From: Aquilaria yunnanensis | Taxonomy: Eukaryota > Streptophyta > Magnoliopsida > Malvales > Thymelaeaceae | Direction: 5' to 3' | DNA: 64,000 bases | NCBI GenBank assembly: GCA_039654915.1 | Contig: CM077594.1 | Coordinates: 71,542,393-71,606,392 of the forward strand | Shown here: positions 12,693 through 24,397 of the stretch, piece by piece | How the letters are laid out: each line of letters opens with the position of its first letter | Position numbering within the stretch: position 1 is the stretch's first letter | Position numbers and translations under genes: made by a program | The notes under the pieces: generated by a model | What the model saw: the letters and a program-made list of their open reading frames with translations, nothing else | Databases searched by the model: none | What the model was told of the DNA's origin: nothing

Positions 12693-13110
12693 TGCCATGC
12701 CCAAAAAAGCCCCTAGTCCATTTGGGAGGTTTAGAAACCTAAATAAAAAGTGTGGATAACTAAGTATGTTTATCGGGTTTGATGTGGAGGCTTAGTTCAC
12801 AAGTATGCAATGCAAACAAGTCATATGGGCTTATGCCCCTTAGGCACAACTAGGACACAAGAGGAGGGGCACTGGGGTGCACCTGGACTCTGCCAAGACA
12901 CATAGGCATGTAACCAGGATACTTACTAGCACTTAGCATGTTAATCACTTAAGGGTTCATGCTTTCTGAACAAGCTAAGGACATATGTGGGGTTGTGTTT
13001 CATTTCATCTTATTTGCCAAATATTCCTTAAGTATATGCATGGCAACCAAATCATCAAGCTAAGTTTTGAACACTTTGTTTTATATGCATATGCCTTGAA
13101 CACCTATAAG
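12693..13110 (-). mobile_element. LTR fragment homologous to the LTR at 52595 (418 bp)
   Basis: It starts TGCCATGCCC and matches 52595-53012 throughout, including the stretch on either side of TTCACAAGTATGCAATGCAA. Homology ends at 13110, exactly where the other copy is interrupted. The left flank (AAGAG, 12688-12692) lies inside the LTR at 12360, which suggests nesting. The right end was not found. Confidence 0.6.
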
Positions 13111-13692
13111 TGTTATGCCCCTCTAAGTATTGGACCGGTGACGATTAGGTAAGGCTTGGTTACGAGGTAAGAAATCCCTTACTAAATATTTTTTTATGCA
13201 TTTCAAGCAAGTAATGAAGGTTAAAAAGGTTTTGAGAGCGCAATGGCCGCAAAAGTGTCACCGAGGGCATTTTGATAATTTTTGCCTTATGTGAAGGGTA
13301 AAACTATAATTATGGTAGACTCAGGGTATGAAAGGTTAACCCAACCCAGTAAATCAAGACCACAACTTATATAAACCATTAGGACCATAAGTTAATATGG
13401 AAGGACCTAAATGTAGATGGTTGAAGGTTTTGAGCTAGTTTGGTAAGCTGGACACCACAAGTGAGTTTGGGCTGTGTAGGGAGCTAAGTAAACTTTTAAG
13501 TGGACTCATTTGTAGTGCCATGGAAAGTTCAAGAGGTCTAAAGTGTAGCGAACATGATGTTTGGGAGCTTAGTGACCAAGAGAGCAAAGCTACAGCAGTA
13601 AAGGTGGGTTAGTGTGCTTATAAGGGATTAAGAGATAAAAGATTAACACTATTCACTATCTTTTACCTCCCAAACCAGTAGCCCACATTGCA
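13111..13692 (+). other. LTR-type sequence, no gene
   Basis: No coding region is seen. The segment begins TGTTATGCCC, similar to the inverse of the right end of the LTR at 30299-32739 (GGCCATAACA), and includes a TATATAAACC stretch near 13370. It is probably part of a plus-oriented LTR that continues after the nested solo LTR at 16121. This assignment is tentative. Confidence 0.35.
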
Positions 13693-16120
13693 TGTTACCA
13701 CCTTCAAAAAATGGGAAAATTACAGCATAAAGACCTAAACTTATATGCTTTAATTTTCACCATAGTGTATGAATTGTGAAGTGTAAAGTATTCAATATAC
13801 ACTCCGTTAAGTGGAGCAGACAATGATAATTTGGTTCTTAAGAAAGCATTGGCATATTGCCTAATTTTCAAGTAACCTATGGACTAAATTGTAAGGTTAC
13901 AAAAGTTGGGTACTCAAGTACATGAATTTCCAAAGATGTCTAGAAAGGACATGGATGGAATTCTGAGGAAAGGACATGGATGGAATTAAGAATATTTTTG
14001 GGGACCAAAGTGCTCAAGGAGGCAAAGTTTATCATTTAATGCCTAAGGACACTTAAGGGCTTAAGTGTCCCCAACTATTCTAAAGGTCAAAATGACCCTT
14101 GACCAAGGTTAAAATAGGTCAAAAACTGTCATTTTGCCATCCCAAATGGCTGGTAAAAATGCTGTCCAAGTGTGGCCTAAAGTTTGCAAAATTTGCAAAC
14201 ATGTCATTACTAAAGAGCAAAAAACAAAAAATAAAGCTAGAAAAAAATCATTTTCTTCACATTTCTTCCAAAAATTTGACCTCCACCTGCTAGGGTTCTT
14301 CCTTAAACTCCTCCACATCCCTTCATACCCACCTTATTGCAAACAATCAAGAGAAGGCAAGAGAAGACAACCAAAGTATCAAGGAAGACCATAAACCCTA
14401 GTTTTTGGGTTTATCTATGGTTTATTGGATTTCCAGAAAAAAGGTAAGGAGTTCTCTTGCTCTCATGGACTACTTACTATAATATTCAAGTATCCATGGA
14501 GCTAGGACTATGTTTGGAAGAGACCTAACTGCTTGATGAACAAAGCTTAGTGAGGGGAGTGCACTTTGTAAAGGTTTTGTGACCTAGTGTGAAGTGCACA
14601 GTGATAGCAGCGAATTTAAAGGTTTCTAGAGCCCAAAGTTAGTAATAACTAGTGTTAAAACTCTCCTAAGGCCAAGCTTATACTTGAGGAGGGCTTCCAT
14701 AGTGATCTGCTTATGTTTATTACATGTTTTATGGACTAACCAATGAATGTTGTTGCTTCGACATATTGTTTGTGTTTGATTGCTGCATTTGGATGCTCTA
14801 TATTGGATATTTGCATTGTGTTTTCTTGTGTTTTAGTGTCTTTGGATGTAGGTGATTGCTAAAGGTTACATTACCTTCATGTTAAACTATTCTCCTTACT
14901 AAGTTTCTCAATGAAACTTACCTCCACTCAAATGTGCCCATTTCAGGTCCATCAGAAAGATCACATTCAAACTGACCTTTTTAGTTTGATTTTTGATCTG
15001 AAATTTCATTTCCTTGAACTTCGATGTGTCTACCTATGATCTGGAATTTTTAGTGATTTTAGGAGCACATTTGCTATTTTTAGTGATGGTTCTTACTGTG
15101 TTACGAGCAGCTGTCTAGCATCCTGTTTTCTGGAGTGCATTGTGTGTAAAGCTCTCCTGTAACTTGGGTATGTGTTATAGCTGAGTTAAGGGCATTATAT
15201 AGTGCATGGATTTATGTACATTTAATTATCATAAATTTGAAACTAGTATGTGAACATTTGAGAATGGTTTTGCTATGTATGTGAATGTGGTGCATAAGCT
15301 GTCTAAGTGTGAATGATTGGCTGCTTGTTTGTAAATTCTGTTTTGATAACATCAAGTTGCTATATGCAACGGCATGAAATTCATATGTGTATTGGACATG
15401 TATGGGATAGCCTTGGAGGGCTTACCCATTGTAAATGAAGTGTTTGCACACTTATGAAATTTTATATGGGGAAAATGTTCATAAAGTGGACAGAATTTTG
15501 ACTCTGCACTCAAAGTCCTATATCTCCCTGTGTAGAATGAATCTTCGTATGAAATTTTTTCCACACCTAGAGTACATCTAGAGGTTTAACTTGGCTTTTG
15601 AATTTATGCATTTAGATCCTTGTAGCCAAAGTTATGATGTTGCAAAATTGGCTAAGTTATTATTGATTTGGTCATAATTTTGTGACCAACTTACAAAATC
15701 TATAACTTGGTCCATAGGTGGGTTATTGACGTAAAACCAAATTCCATAGTTTGGTTTCAATCTCTATTTAATAATGAATCAAAGGAATGAGGTGGTACAT
15801 TTCTAGATTAATACAGTTTTTTTGGAAGAAAGTTCAGGTCCAGTGGCTGGAAACATGAACTTAACAAGATTGCCTAATGTATGGTAGCAAAGATTAAGAC
15901 TTGTGCTAGTGTTTTTCTTTCTTGCTCCCATGATGTGCATAAAATTTGAATATGTGTGTAATAGTTATACCAATATGCATGTATTTACATAGTGCCCAAG
16001 AAGGCCACTTTGGTATGCACATTAAAGGTATTGTTCTGATAGCCTACAGGACATACCAATCTTGGGATTTTAAATGCACAATTTTGGCACCATAACTGAA
16101 CTACCCCAAGGTGGGTAACA
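13693..16120 (-). mobile_element. Inverted TGTTACC-family solo LTR (2428 bp) with perfect TSD
   Basis: On the plus strand it begins TGTTACCACC and ends GTGGGTAACA, the inverse of the other copies. TTGCA precedes it (13688-13692) and follows it (16121-16125). It belongs to a diverged subfamily that carries an extra block near 14380-14450. That block reappears at 56930-56984, and similar ends are seen at 35805. No internal coding region is present. Confidence 0.92.
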
Positions 16121-18991
16121 TTGCACCTCCTTGGATAGAGCTCCCAAGCTTTTAGTTTTTTCATTTCTTCATGAACATTTAAGCTCCCAAGTAAAATCGT
16201 TGAACCTCAAGCTAGTTTTCGTGAGTTGGTGGCATTTTTGTTGTGTTCCAAGAGTTTTGAGGTCAAAGCAAAGGTAATGGTCTCTTTCCTAGCTCAAGCT
16301 CAATTCTATGTTAGTTGGGTAAGTTGGATTGGTCTTGATTTAGTTGTTTTGGGTGCCCATTATGGAGGATTTAAGCTTGGAACTTCAAGAGCACCATCGG
16401 AGGCTTTGGTGCTCAACTTGCTTGATTTTGCTTTGGATGTGATTCGATTTCTTGTTTTCCCTATTATGTTAATGTATTTTCATCATATTTAGCCTTCGGG
16501 ATTAGTAATTGCGAGGCTATAAGTGATTAGAACCATGTTTGAGTCAATTCTGCATAGTTTTCATCAAGATTAATGAAGCTGGCAAGTTTCTGGCACTGAG
16601 GCACCGTTCTGGGTGCCTAGGTGCTAAAAGAATTCGTGCTCAGGTCTTACCCCTGAGGCCTAGGTGCTAGGATAATAATTTTTAGACAGCATTAAATCAA
16701 CTTTTGTGCCAAGCTTGCGCTGCAGTGGCACAGTTGCTTCAGAACTCAACCAAAGAGGGTGTTTTTGGTTCCTAAATGGCTCCAAAACATCCTAGACATG
16801 TTCCTAAGGTTGATTCAAGATTTAAAATGGAAATGAAATGACTAAAAAGGGAGAAATGGATCAAATGAAGCAAGGAGAAGATGGTGTGTGTACAATTGAA
16901 CCATGTGTGTCCATAAGGGTTTTTTGATGCCATAGTTGAAGCTTGTAGCTATCTGTAAGGTAGTTTAAATTGATTAATAGTGAGTAACCAATAAGTTTAA
17001 GCATGGAGCATAGTGAACTAGTTTTGATGAAATAGAAGCATGTGCTAGTTAACTAAGGGGAGTGCATGTGCACTAAGGCGTGGTTACTGTGGGCAACTTA
17101 TGACACAACTTGCTATAGTTTGGAAAGATGACTTGGGGTGGTATTTCACTAACCATAGAGTAGTTTAAGAGCCACAAGAGCTATAGGAAGTTAGTGAAAA
17201 CACCTAAGGGCTAAAGAAGGCACTATGAGGCTAAAAGGGACACAAAAGTGCATTTCGGCACAATGTTAGCTCTAGGCCCCATGGGAAGCCTAGATTTGAT
17301 AATGTGGGAGCTTGCCATGGCTTGGGAGGTTGCTTAGCACCGAAGTAAGTGTAAGCGAACCTAGGGAATCAAGAGGAACATTAAAAACTATAAGTAGGTA
17401 AATGACTTATAACTCAAGCTAAGTTACTTGGGCACATTGAGAGGTCTTTGAGGTGTGATGTAGTTAAGCTACCTTAGTGCATTTGGGACCTTAATATGTG
17501 CTAGGAAACACAAGGAGCACATAGGGAAAGCATGACTCCTAGTAGTGGCCAACTTATTGCAGTGTCGCAAGTGCTAAGCCTAGTAGCATGCAAGGTTCAC
17601 CAAGGAAGGTGGAAGCTTAGTAACACTTGGTTGGCTACTTATGTCTTAGACCTGAGGGAATGAAGTGGTAGTCTAGTACACGTAAGGGTGAAGGTTTAGT
17701 ACACCTAGTTACCTAGCAGGCGTTGAACCTGAGGAGATAGAGTGGGAACCTAGTGCACCCAAATTGGTTGGTCATGTGCTAGTTAAAGTTCACCATAGAA
17801 AGGGTGAAAGGTTAGTAACACCGAGTGCCCTAGCCTGGTCCTAGACTTCAGGCACTAGTGTGGGACCTTAGTGCACCAAACATGGCTCTGCCAAGTAGAC
17901 TTGGATTATTCCTGCATATAGTATTCAAGGGGAGGTTGTTATGTGCTTAGGTAATGGCCTGGCACAGTTCTCAAGTAAAGGCCGCCTAGAGTGAGTTCGG
18001 GGGCAAATATCGCTAGGGATGGGACAATGCCCCATAAGAGGATTAAGATGAGGAGGGGTCCTAAGGGACTTGAGTATATACACATATATTAGGCCTCAGA
18101 CCGTTATGAGCTCACGTTAGATTTGTGACATTTATTGTCCAGTGTCCACTAGTGTTTTCTTTTGCATGTACCCCCCAAAGACCCTTTACTGAGAATCTAT
18201 GATTCTCACCCCTTAGTTTACATGTGCTGGTTTAGGTGGTTCAGACAGCAACCTGAGATGGTTGTTGAGCTAGTTGAGTAGGTACAAGTTATACTTGCTA
18301 GTTATTTTTTATTTAGTTTGATTATTGGTTATGTTACATACTAACTATGTTGGGTTGACCTTGAGCAGCGGTTAATCTAGGAGCACAAAGGGGAAGTTGA
18401 AGCTAAAGGCACTTGACCACTAGAGTTCAAGTGGTTCGCGTAGTTTGGTTGTCTTAGTAGGTTTTGCTTAAGTACTTAATTGTACTAGATGGCTCTAGCA
18501 ACAATGGTTAGTTTTGTGTTTTAGGTTGTGATTCATGGGGTTGTCACTTGTAGAAAATGTGTTTATGGATTTAGCTAGTTTTATAATTGTTTTTAAGTGT
18601 GGTACCACCACCATTTTGAAAGTTTTAATTTATGTTTAAATTTCCATGCCGAAGCTACTAATGCATTATTCAATGCTAGTATCTAGGTTAGTTAGCTTAG
18701 GTAAAGTGCATTAGTTTTTATCACAGGCAAAGAAACCAATAATTACGAACCAAAACTAGGGAATTTCCCTAAATTCCTGGTGATCTTAGGCAGCAGGCAG
18801 CCACAGGTGGGCAAGGGTTGCCACGACAAGTGTCTCAATAAGTCTACCTCAAGCCCCCATTTTCAAACCAAGACTGACAACATACATATACCACAATTGG
18901 GCACAAATACATTCACACATGATCATGTACACCACCACTAGTTCATACATGGCCAGATGCATAACACACATGCCCAAACACTAGTACACCG
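16121..18991 (+). other. LTR-type sequence without genes
   Basis: No credible gene is present; the 88-codon frame at 16226-16492 has no recognisable similarity. 18100-18230 is an inverted, diverged match to about 30960-31080 and 36260-36400, so the region is probably a plus-oriented LTR of the chromovirus-like family. It also contains an imperfect inverted pair at 16593-16624. The last 250 bp are the target sequence of the Tat element. Confidence 0.45.
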
Positions 18992-19852
18992 TGATAGCCG
19001 AAGGGCTATGCCTCTCTCACTACATACTTCCTGCCAGTAACGTGGTCGGGAAACCTAGCGTCACCCGAAGGAGGCGCTAACACTGACCTCGGAAGGAGCG
19101 AAGTCAAACACCTCGAACTCAAGACTTCGGCTAGTACGTCAGGAACTTCAAAGATGTTGCCGGCTCCCTCAGGGGACCAAACGGATCACCGTCGGGAATA
19201 AAGAACCAGATATTGCAAGCAGGAGAGACTCTCCCTGAAGGTGGAACCCCCGAGCCAGAGAACTCCACGAACTACGGGCATGATTCCCGAAGAAGGGCAC
19301 CTGTACCAAAGGACGACCTCGCCCAAAGGACCTCGGGGAGTACGGCATGAGCATTTAAGGAGCCTCTGACATGTCGCCCCCAGGCGCTACACGCCACCTC
19401 AAACGGGGGTCTGATACGCCGACGCCGTCCGAGTCTTGTCACAACCTTTCTCGGACCAAGATTCAAGGAGCCTACAAACGGCTACTTGTCCCCTACGCCC
19501 GAAAGTACAAAGAGCATCCGACCGAACATGTGTCGTGATTTCAACGGGCTAGGCACTCCTATAAATACCAGGAAACAAGCCCTGGAAAAGGATCCAACCC
19601 TTTCTCCCTGAGGAAAATAAAAATCGGCAAGGCCACTTAACCCCTTAGTACTCCTCCTCTATCTTCCTTCAGGACACTAACTTGGGCGTCGGAGGCTCTT
19701 CCCCGGAAAAAAATCCTGAGGACCTCCTAACCCTATTCCCTTCAGCATTTCAGGCACACTCCCCTAGGAAATCTGTGCTCCAGGCATTCTCCCTCTCAGG
19801 AAGTCCCTCCCGAAGTCATAATGTCACCCGACGAAGATGCTGCTGGGCATCA
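18992..19852 (+). repeat. 5' LTR of the Tat-like element
   Basis: It begins TGATAGCC and ends GGGCATCA directly before the primer site. A TATA box lies at 19558-19569. Compared with the 3' LTR it has a small extra segment just before 19615 and scattered substitutions. Confidence 0.95.
19558..19569 (+). promoter_or_regulatory. TATA box of the 5' LTR
   Basis: CCTATAAATACC is conserved at the same place in the 3' LTR (29809-29820). It probably positions transcription of the element. Confidence 0.65.
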
Positions 19853-21104
19853 TTTGGCGCCGTCTGTGGGAACTCACCCTCAAGTCGCCGTTGTTGAAAC
19901 TCGGCGTTCCAAGGACAAGGGACTTCCGAAGTCCTCGTCCGCGCCTGAAGTTCAACCTGCTATTGAGCAAACCCTTCCAGGGACTTCCTCGCCTGAGGAA
20001 GAATGTCCTCTAGTCATAACTACGAGTTTTCTGCGCGACTCCCAATGCTCCATTGTGGCCGAAATGACGCAGCAAATAGACCAAAGATGGCCGCAACCAG
20101 TACAGGTCGAAAGGCCTTCCTCGCCAGCACTCCCTCGGGAGAAAAGCCTGAGATCACCTTACCGGAGTTCGGGAAGTGGGGATCCGCGTGATGAGTCCTC
20201 AACGAAAAACATACCCCTCGAGGGACGACCTAAGGGGCCAGTAGGGCCTAAACGACCTAAAACCCCACGTCAAAAGTGTTCATCGCTTGAGGCAAAATCG
20301 CCATCCCCTCGGCGGTGAAGTCCGTCCCCAAAAAGGCGCCGGCAATCTCTCTTCCCAGAAGCCTACAAGCACCAGGAAGAAGAGCCCAGTGCTACGATCC
20401 TTTTGGAGAAAATGTTAGCGAGGTTGGAGAAAGTGGAAAAATAGGTAGCTCGCAAACCAGTCTAGGCCAGGTTGTCTGAAACTTTCTGTGGGGATGAATC
20501 GCCGTTCACCCAAACAATAGTCGAGGCAGCCATGCCAAGTGACTTTTGGGTGCCACCGCTGGAAACCTATGATGGCCGAACTGACCCCCAGGCTCATCTA
20601 ACTAAATACAGACGTAGCATGGTGTTACACGGCACTGATGATGCTACTTTGTGCAAATGCTTTGAGGTCACCCTCGCAGGGCCCGCGATGGCGTGGTATA
20701 ACTCATTGGCCCCTGGAACCATCAGGGAGTTTCAGGAACTGTCCACGGCCTTTATGAAGCAGTTCATTGGAAGCCGTCCGACGGTGAAGATGCCGGTCCA
20801 GATGTTTGACATAGCGCAGAAGAACGGAGAAACCATCCGCGACTATGTCGAAAGGTTCAATGGAGAGGCCCTAAGTATTCCAGACTTTCGGCCCGAAATA
20901 CGCATCCTCGCCATGACACGGGGCCTTCGGAGGGACTCACAGCTGTTTTATGAGTTTTCCAAGGACCCCCTGGACACGCTTGGTGAATTTTACTGAAGGG
21001 CGGAGCAGCACATGACATTTGAAGAGCTGAGAATGGGTGGACCAAAGAATGATCACACCTGTCCCGAAGGGTCCGGCCAGCAAGCAAAGTACCCGACTGA
21101 ACAG
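19821..21104 (+). pseudogene. gag: gag of the Tat-like element, broken
   Basis: An N-terminal, Ser/Pro-rich, charged segment is open from inside the LTR end to 20318. The gag core follows at 20472-20996, with no ATG at the front and stops upstream near 20443. The core reads SDFWVPPLETYDGRTDP, then AMAWYNSLAPGTI, then NGETIRDYVERFN, which is the retrotransposon gag (capsid-like) domain. A TGA at 20994-20996 interrupts it, and the frame goes on with RAEQHMTFEEL. The reading is then disrupted by tRNA-derived repeats at 21105. Gag would form the particle that packages the RNA; this copy cannot be translated as a whole. Confidence 0.85.
19853..19875 (+). other. Primer-binding site of the Tat-like element
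   Basis: TTTGGCGCCGTCTGTGGGAA begins right after the LTR end. TGGCGCC is the complement of a tRNA 3' end and this form is common in plant Gypsy elements. I do not name the tRNA. Confidence 0.8.
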
Positions 21105-21466
21105 TGATCACACGCGTCCTAGTGGTTAGACGCGACCCCCCCTGAGGGGGTGTAAATCCCTGCGGTCTCGGGTTCAAGGCTCCGCGCCGCCCGTTAATGC
21201 GCCATTCAAAGGGACAATACTACCACCATGGTCCGCCCTAGTGGTCGGCGGAGGCCTAACCCTCTGCCATCAAAACGCGCGTTTTTTTTCAACCACTAGG
21301 ACGCGTCCTAGTTGTTAGACGCGACCCCCCCTGAGTGGGTGTAAATCCCTGCGGTCTCGGGTTCAAGGCTCCGCGCCGCCCGTTAATGCGCCGTTCAAAG
21401 GGACAATACTACCACCATGGTCCGCCCTAGTGGTCGGCGGAGGCCTAACCCTCTACCATCAAACAG
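21105..21466 (+). repeat. Two tandem tRNA-derived (SINE-like) units inserted in gag
   Basis: Two units of about 163 bp (21112-21274 and 21301-21464) differ at only a few positions. Each has a box A-like AGTGGTTAGA (AGTTGTTAGA in the second) and a box B-like GGTTCAAGGCTCC about 45 bp later, the spacing of an internal Pol III promoter. The first unit is followed by a run of eight T. A spacer of about 26 bp contains an inverted fragment of the unit head. The whole block sits between AACAG (21100-21104) and AACAG (21462-21466), compatible with a 5-bp duplication. It is not a tRNA gene, because no acceptor stem can be formed. Confidence 0.72.
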
Positions 21467-21579
21467 GCAGGGCGACCTCGGAGGTTTAGGGGAAGGAAAC
21501 CTCCTCCGAACTTCACACCCCTGAACACTACAAGAACCAATATCCTTATGACAATGGAAAGGCAGGGAACCCAGATTCA

Positions 21580-22188
21580 GTGGCAAGGGCTATGACTACT
21601 GACAAGAAAAAGAATATGAAAAAATTCTGCCTGTTTCATCGCGACCACGGGCACGACACTGAAGATTGCTTCCAACTGAAAAAGTATATTGAGTCGCTGA
21701 TAAAACAAGGCCAACTCCGGCGTTATCTTCGAATGCCTTCCCGGAAGGGAAGAAAGGAGGAGGAAGGAAAGGCTGATGACGAGGAGTTTGACTCCAACAG
21801 ACGGAGGAACCGAAGTCCAAAGAGGCGTCTCCCGCCCTTGGCGGGAGTGATACAAACAATCACAACGGTACTGCCATCCTCGGGAAGAAAGAGGAACGCT
21901 AGAGAAATATCAATGATGGAATACCAAAATCCATCGAAGAAACTGACCCGAAAGGATGGTTCCACCGTCATCTTTCCCCATGACAATCCACTGTTGGTCA
22001 TGGCAAGAATAGGAAATTGGGACGTCAAAAGGGTATTACTTGATGATGGATCAAACGCCGACGTCCTGTTCTTGCATCTGCTGCCGAGCTTGGGAATATC
22101 CAACACCGAACTCAAGCCCGTCACTTTGCCAACTTTCAGGGTAGGGCCGTTCGAACTGCCTGTCCTCGGATGGATCGACCCCCCCTGA
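21580..22188 (+). pseudogene. pol: Gag-pol part with zinc finger and aspartic protease (Tat-like element)
   Basis: The N-terminal part has a Cys-His motif, C-x2-H-x4-H-x4-C (residues 17-30), typical of the Tat lineage at the gag-protease border. A charged linker follows, then the protease region with RVLLDDGSNADVL. The D-x-G-S active-site triad is at 22042-22050. The frame ends at a TGA right after a run of seven C (22179-22185). The protease continues in another frame at 22170 (MMRGGSVNG, then FIVVDVPSSYNAILGR), so a frameshift has split it. Retroviral-type proteases cut the polyprotein into its working parts. Confidence 0.83.
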
Positions 22189-24095
22189 TGATGAGAGGAG
22201 GTTCGGTAAATGGGACAGGCGAATTATTTGCCTCCACAATGACAAGGTTCATTGTCGTGGATGTCCCTTCGTCATATAATGCCATCCTTGGAAGGCAAAC
22301 ACAAGGAAATCTGCACATTCGTTCGGATGTAAAGTACTTAACTGTCACTTTCACCACCAAGGATGGAGATGCAGAAATTTTTATCGATAAAGGCGAAGTA
22401 AGGAAAGTGTTCGTCAAAGCGCGAAAGGCCCCAGTAACCAACTTCGCACAAACTGTAGAGGCAGAGGCTTTGCCAGGTGGAAAACCAAAAAGGGGCGAGG
22501 CAGAAGAGACCGCGAAGGTAGAAATGGAAGAAGTAGAACTTATCCTAGGCCGAAGTACCCGAATAGGGAAAAACTTGGCCGAAGGTGACAAGAAAAAACT
22601 TGTATCCTTTCTACTGATGAATAAAGACCTGTTTGCCTACTCACCGAAAGATATGCCAGGGGTAAACCCTCGCATAATACAGCATAGCCTTAAAGTAAGT
22701 CCGAAAGCAAAACCTGTTTGGCAAAAGAAACGGGGCATCTCAGTCCATAAAAATAACTTCGTCAAAGCCAAAGTCCAGCGCTTATTGGACGCAGATGTAA
22801 TCTGGGAGGTCAAGTACCCCGAATGGTTAAGTAATGTGGTTATTGCCACAAAAGAAGGGAGCAGTAAGCTCCGAATGTGCATCGACTTCAGAAACTTGAA
22901 CGATGCTTGCCCAAAAGATTCATACCCTCTCCCACCAATAGACCAGTTGGTAGACTCAACTGCCGAATACGGGCTCCTAAGTTTCCTAGACGCCTTCAGT
23001 GGGTATCATCAAATAAGGATGGACCCCGAAGATGAGGAGAAGACCACCTTCATCACTGAGGGCGGAACGTATTGTTACACTAGGATGCCCTTCGAGCTCA
23101 AAAATGCAGGAGCTACCTACCAGAGGTTGATGAGCAAGGTCTTCTATGACCAAATAGGGAGGAACATGGAAGTCTATGTCGATGACATGATAGTCAAGAG
23201 CAAGCTGCCTAACGACCATGTCGCAGATCTAAAGGAAACTTTCCACTAGCTCAGAACCTTCGGGATCCACCTTAATCCTAAAAAGTGCGTCTTCGGCGTA
23301 ACCTCGGGAAAGTTTCTTGGGTACATGCTATCAGACAGAGGCATTGATGCTAACCCAGAAAAAATTAAGGCTCTGCTCGAATTCCGAACTCCCGTCACAA
23401 CAAAAGATGTGCAGAGACTCACCGGAAGGATAACCTCTCTTAGCAGGTTCATTTCCAGATATGGACACCAGTGTCGAGCATTCTTCAAAGTCCTCACTAA
23501 AGCAGCAAAAAAGGAGGGCAACCTCGGAAGTGATGATCATCCTTGGAATGAGGACTGCCAAAAGGCCTGGGAAGAACTCAAAATCTACTTAGCCCGTCTG
23601 TCCACTCTACGACAACTTCGCGAGGGAGAGCCCCTCGTGTTATACCTCGCCGTCACAGAAAAAGCAGTAAGCTCGGTCCTTATGAAAGAGGAAGGCACGA
23701 CGCAATGGCCAGTTTATTATGTAAGCAAGTCCCTGCACGACACCGAAGTCAGGTATCCATTGCTACAAAAAGCTATATATGCCCTGGTACTGGCAGGAAG
23801 AAGGCTACGGCCATATTTTCAGGCTCACCCTATCATCGTCCGAAGTAGTCTACCTCTACGGGACGTCATGAGGAAAGTTGATCATTCAGGAAGGCTTTCC
23901 AAATGGTGCACAGAGCTTGGCGAACACGACATTACTTATGAACCTAGGAAAGCCATAAAAGCTCAAGCCCTGGCAGACTTCATTGCCGAAGTACCCACCA
24001 CCAAGGACAGCCATCCGGATCAGGCGAAGGTGAGCCAGAATGGACTTTGTATGTTGACGGAGCCTCGGGGTTTGAACACCAAAGAGCTGGGGTAA
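22170..24095 (+). pseudogene. pol: Reverse transcriptase and connection region (Tat-like element)
   Basis: After the end of the protease the frame carries the RT domain. It reads SKLRMCIDFRNLNDACPKD, then LLSFLDAFSGYHQIRMDP, then an intact YVDDM catalytic motif at 23175-23189. A TAG at 23247-23249 interrupts the same frame. It resumes with NPKKCVFGVTSGKFLGYML and the RT-associated RNase H-like stretch as far as 24095, where it is overtaken by a second frame starting near 24047. RT copies the element RNA into DNA. The catalytic residues are present but the frame is broken. Confidence 0.9.
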
Positions 24096-24397
24096 TTATC
24101 AGAGGTCCGGATGGTCTACAAGTAATGAAGGCCACCAAGTTCAGCTTTAACGTCACCAACAATGTGGCTGAGTATGAAGCTCTCATAGCAGGGTTGTGCC
24201 TAGCCAGAAAAATTGGTGTAAGAAACTTGAAAGCCCACAGCGACTCACAGCTGGTAGTTCGACAAACAGCAAGGGATTACAGGGTGAAGTACCCTACCTT
24301 GGAAAAATACCACGAACTCGTAGCAAAGCTCATTCGAGAGTTCGACACCGTACGAATCAAAAATGTGCCTCGGTGAGATAATGCCGAGGCAGATTGC
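24047..24397 (+). pseudogene. pol: Archaeal-type RNase H of the Tat-like element
   Basis: The frame opens with MYVDGASG and continues with NNVAEYEALIAGLCLARKIG and NLKAHSDSQLVV. This gives the Asp, Glu and Asp residues of an RNase H fold. It ends with IKNVPR and a TGA at 24374-24376, where the family normally continues into a DNAEADCLAKL-like tail; that tail is indeed readable after the stop. A second RNase H domain of this kind is characteristic of the Tat lineage. It lies in another frame than the preceding RT, so a frameshift separates them. Confidence 0.82.

Noticed and set aside
16226..16492. An 88-codon plus-strand frame as a host gene
   Set aside because: No domain or similarity is recognised and it lies in LTR-type sequence.
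19821..20318. An independent 165-codon protein
   Set aside because: It starts inside the LTR and reads across the primer site. The sequence is low-complexity Ser/Pro-rich, as in the N-terminal part of Tat gag.
21112..21190. A tRNA gene
   Set aside because: Box A and box B are present, but the 5' and 3' ends cannot pair as an acceptor stem and no cloverleaf is evident. The unit is longer and tandemly repeated, so it is called tRNA-derived.
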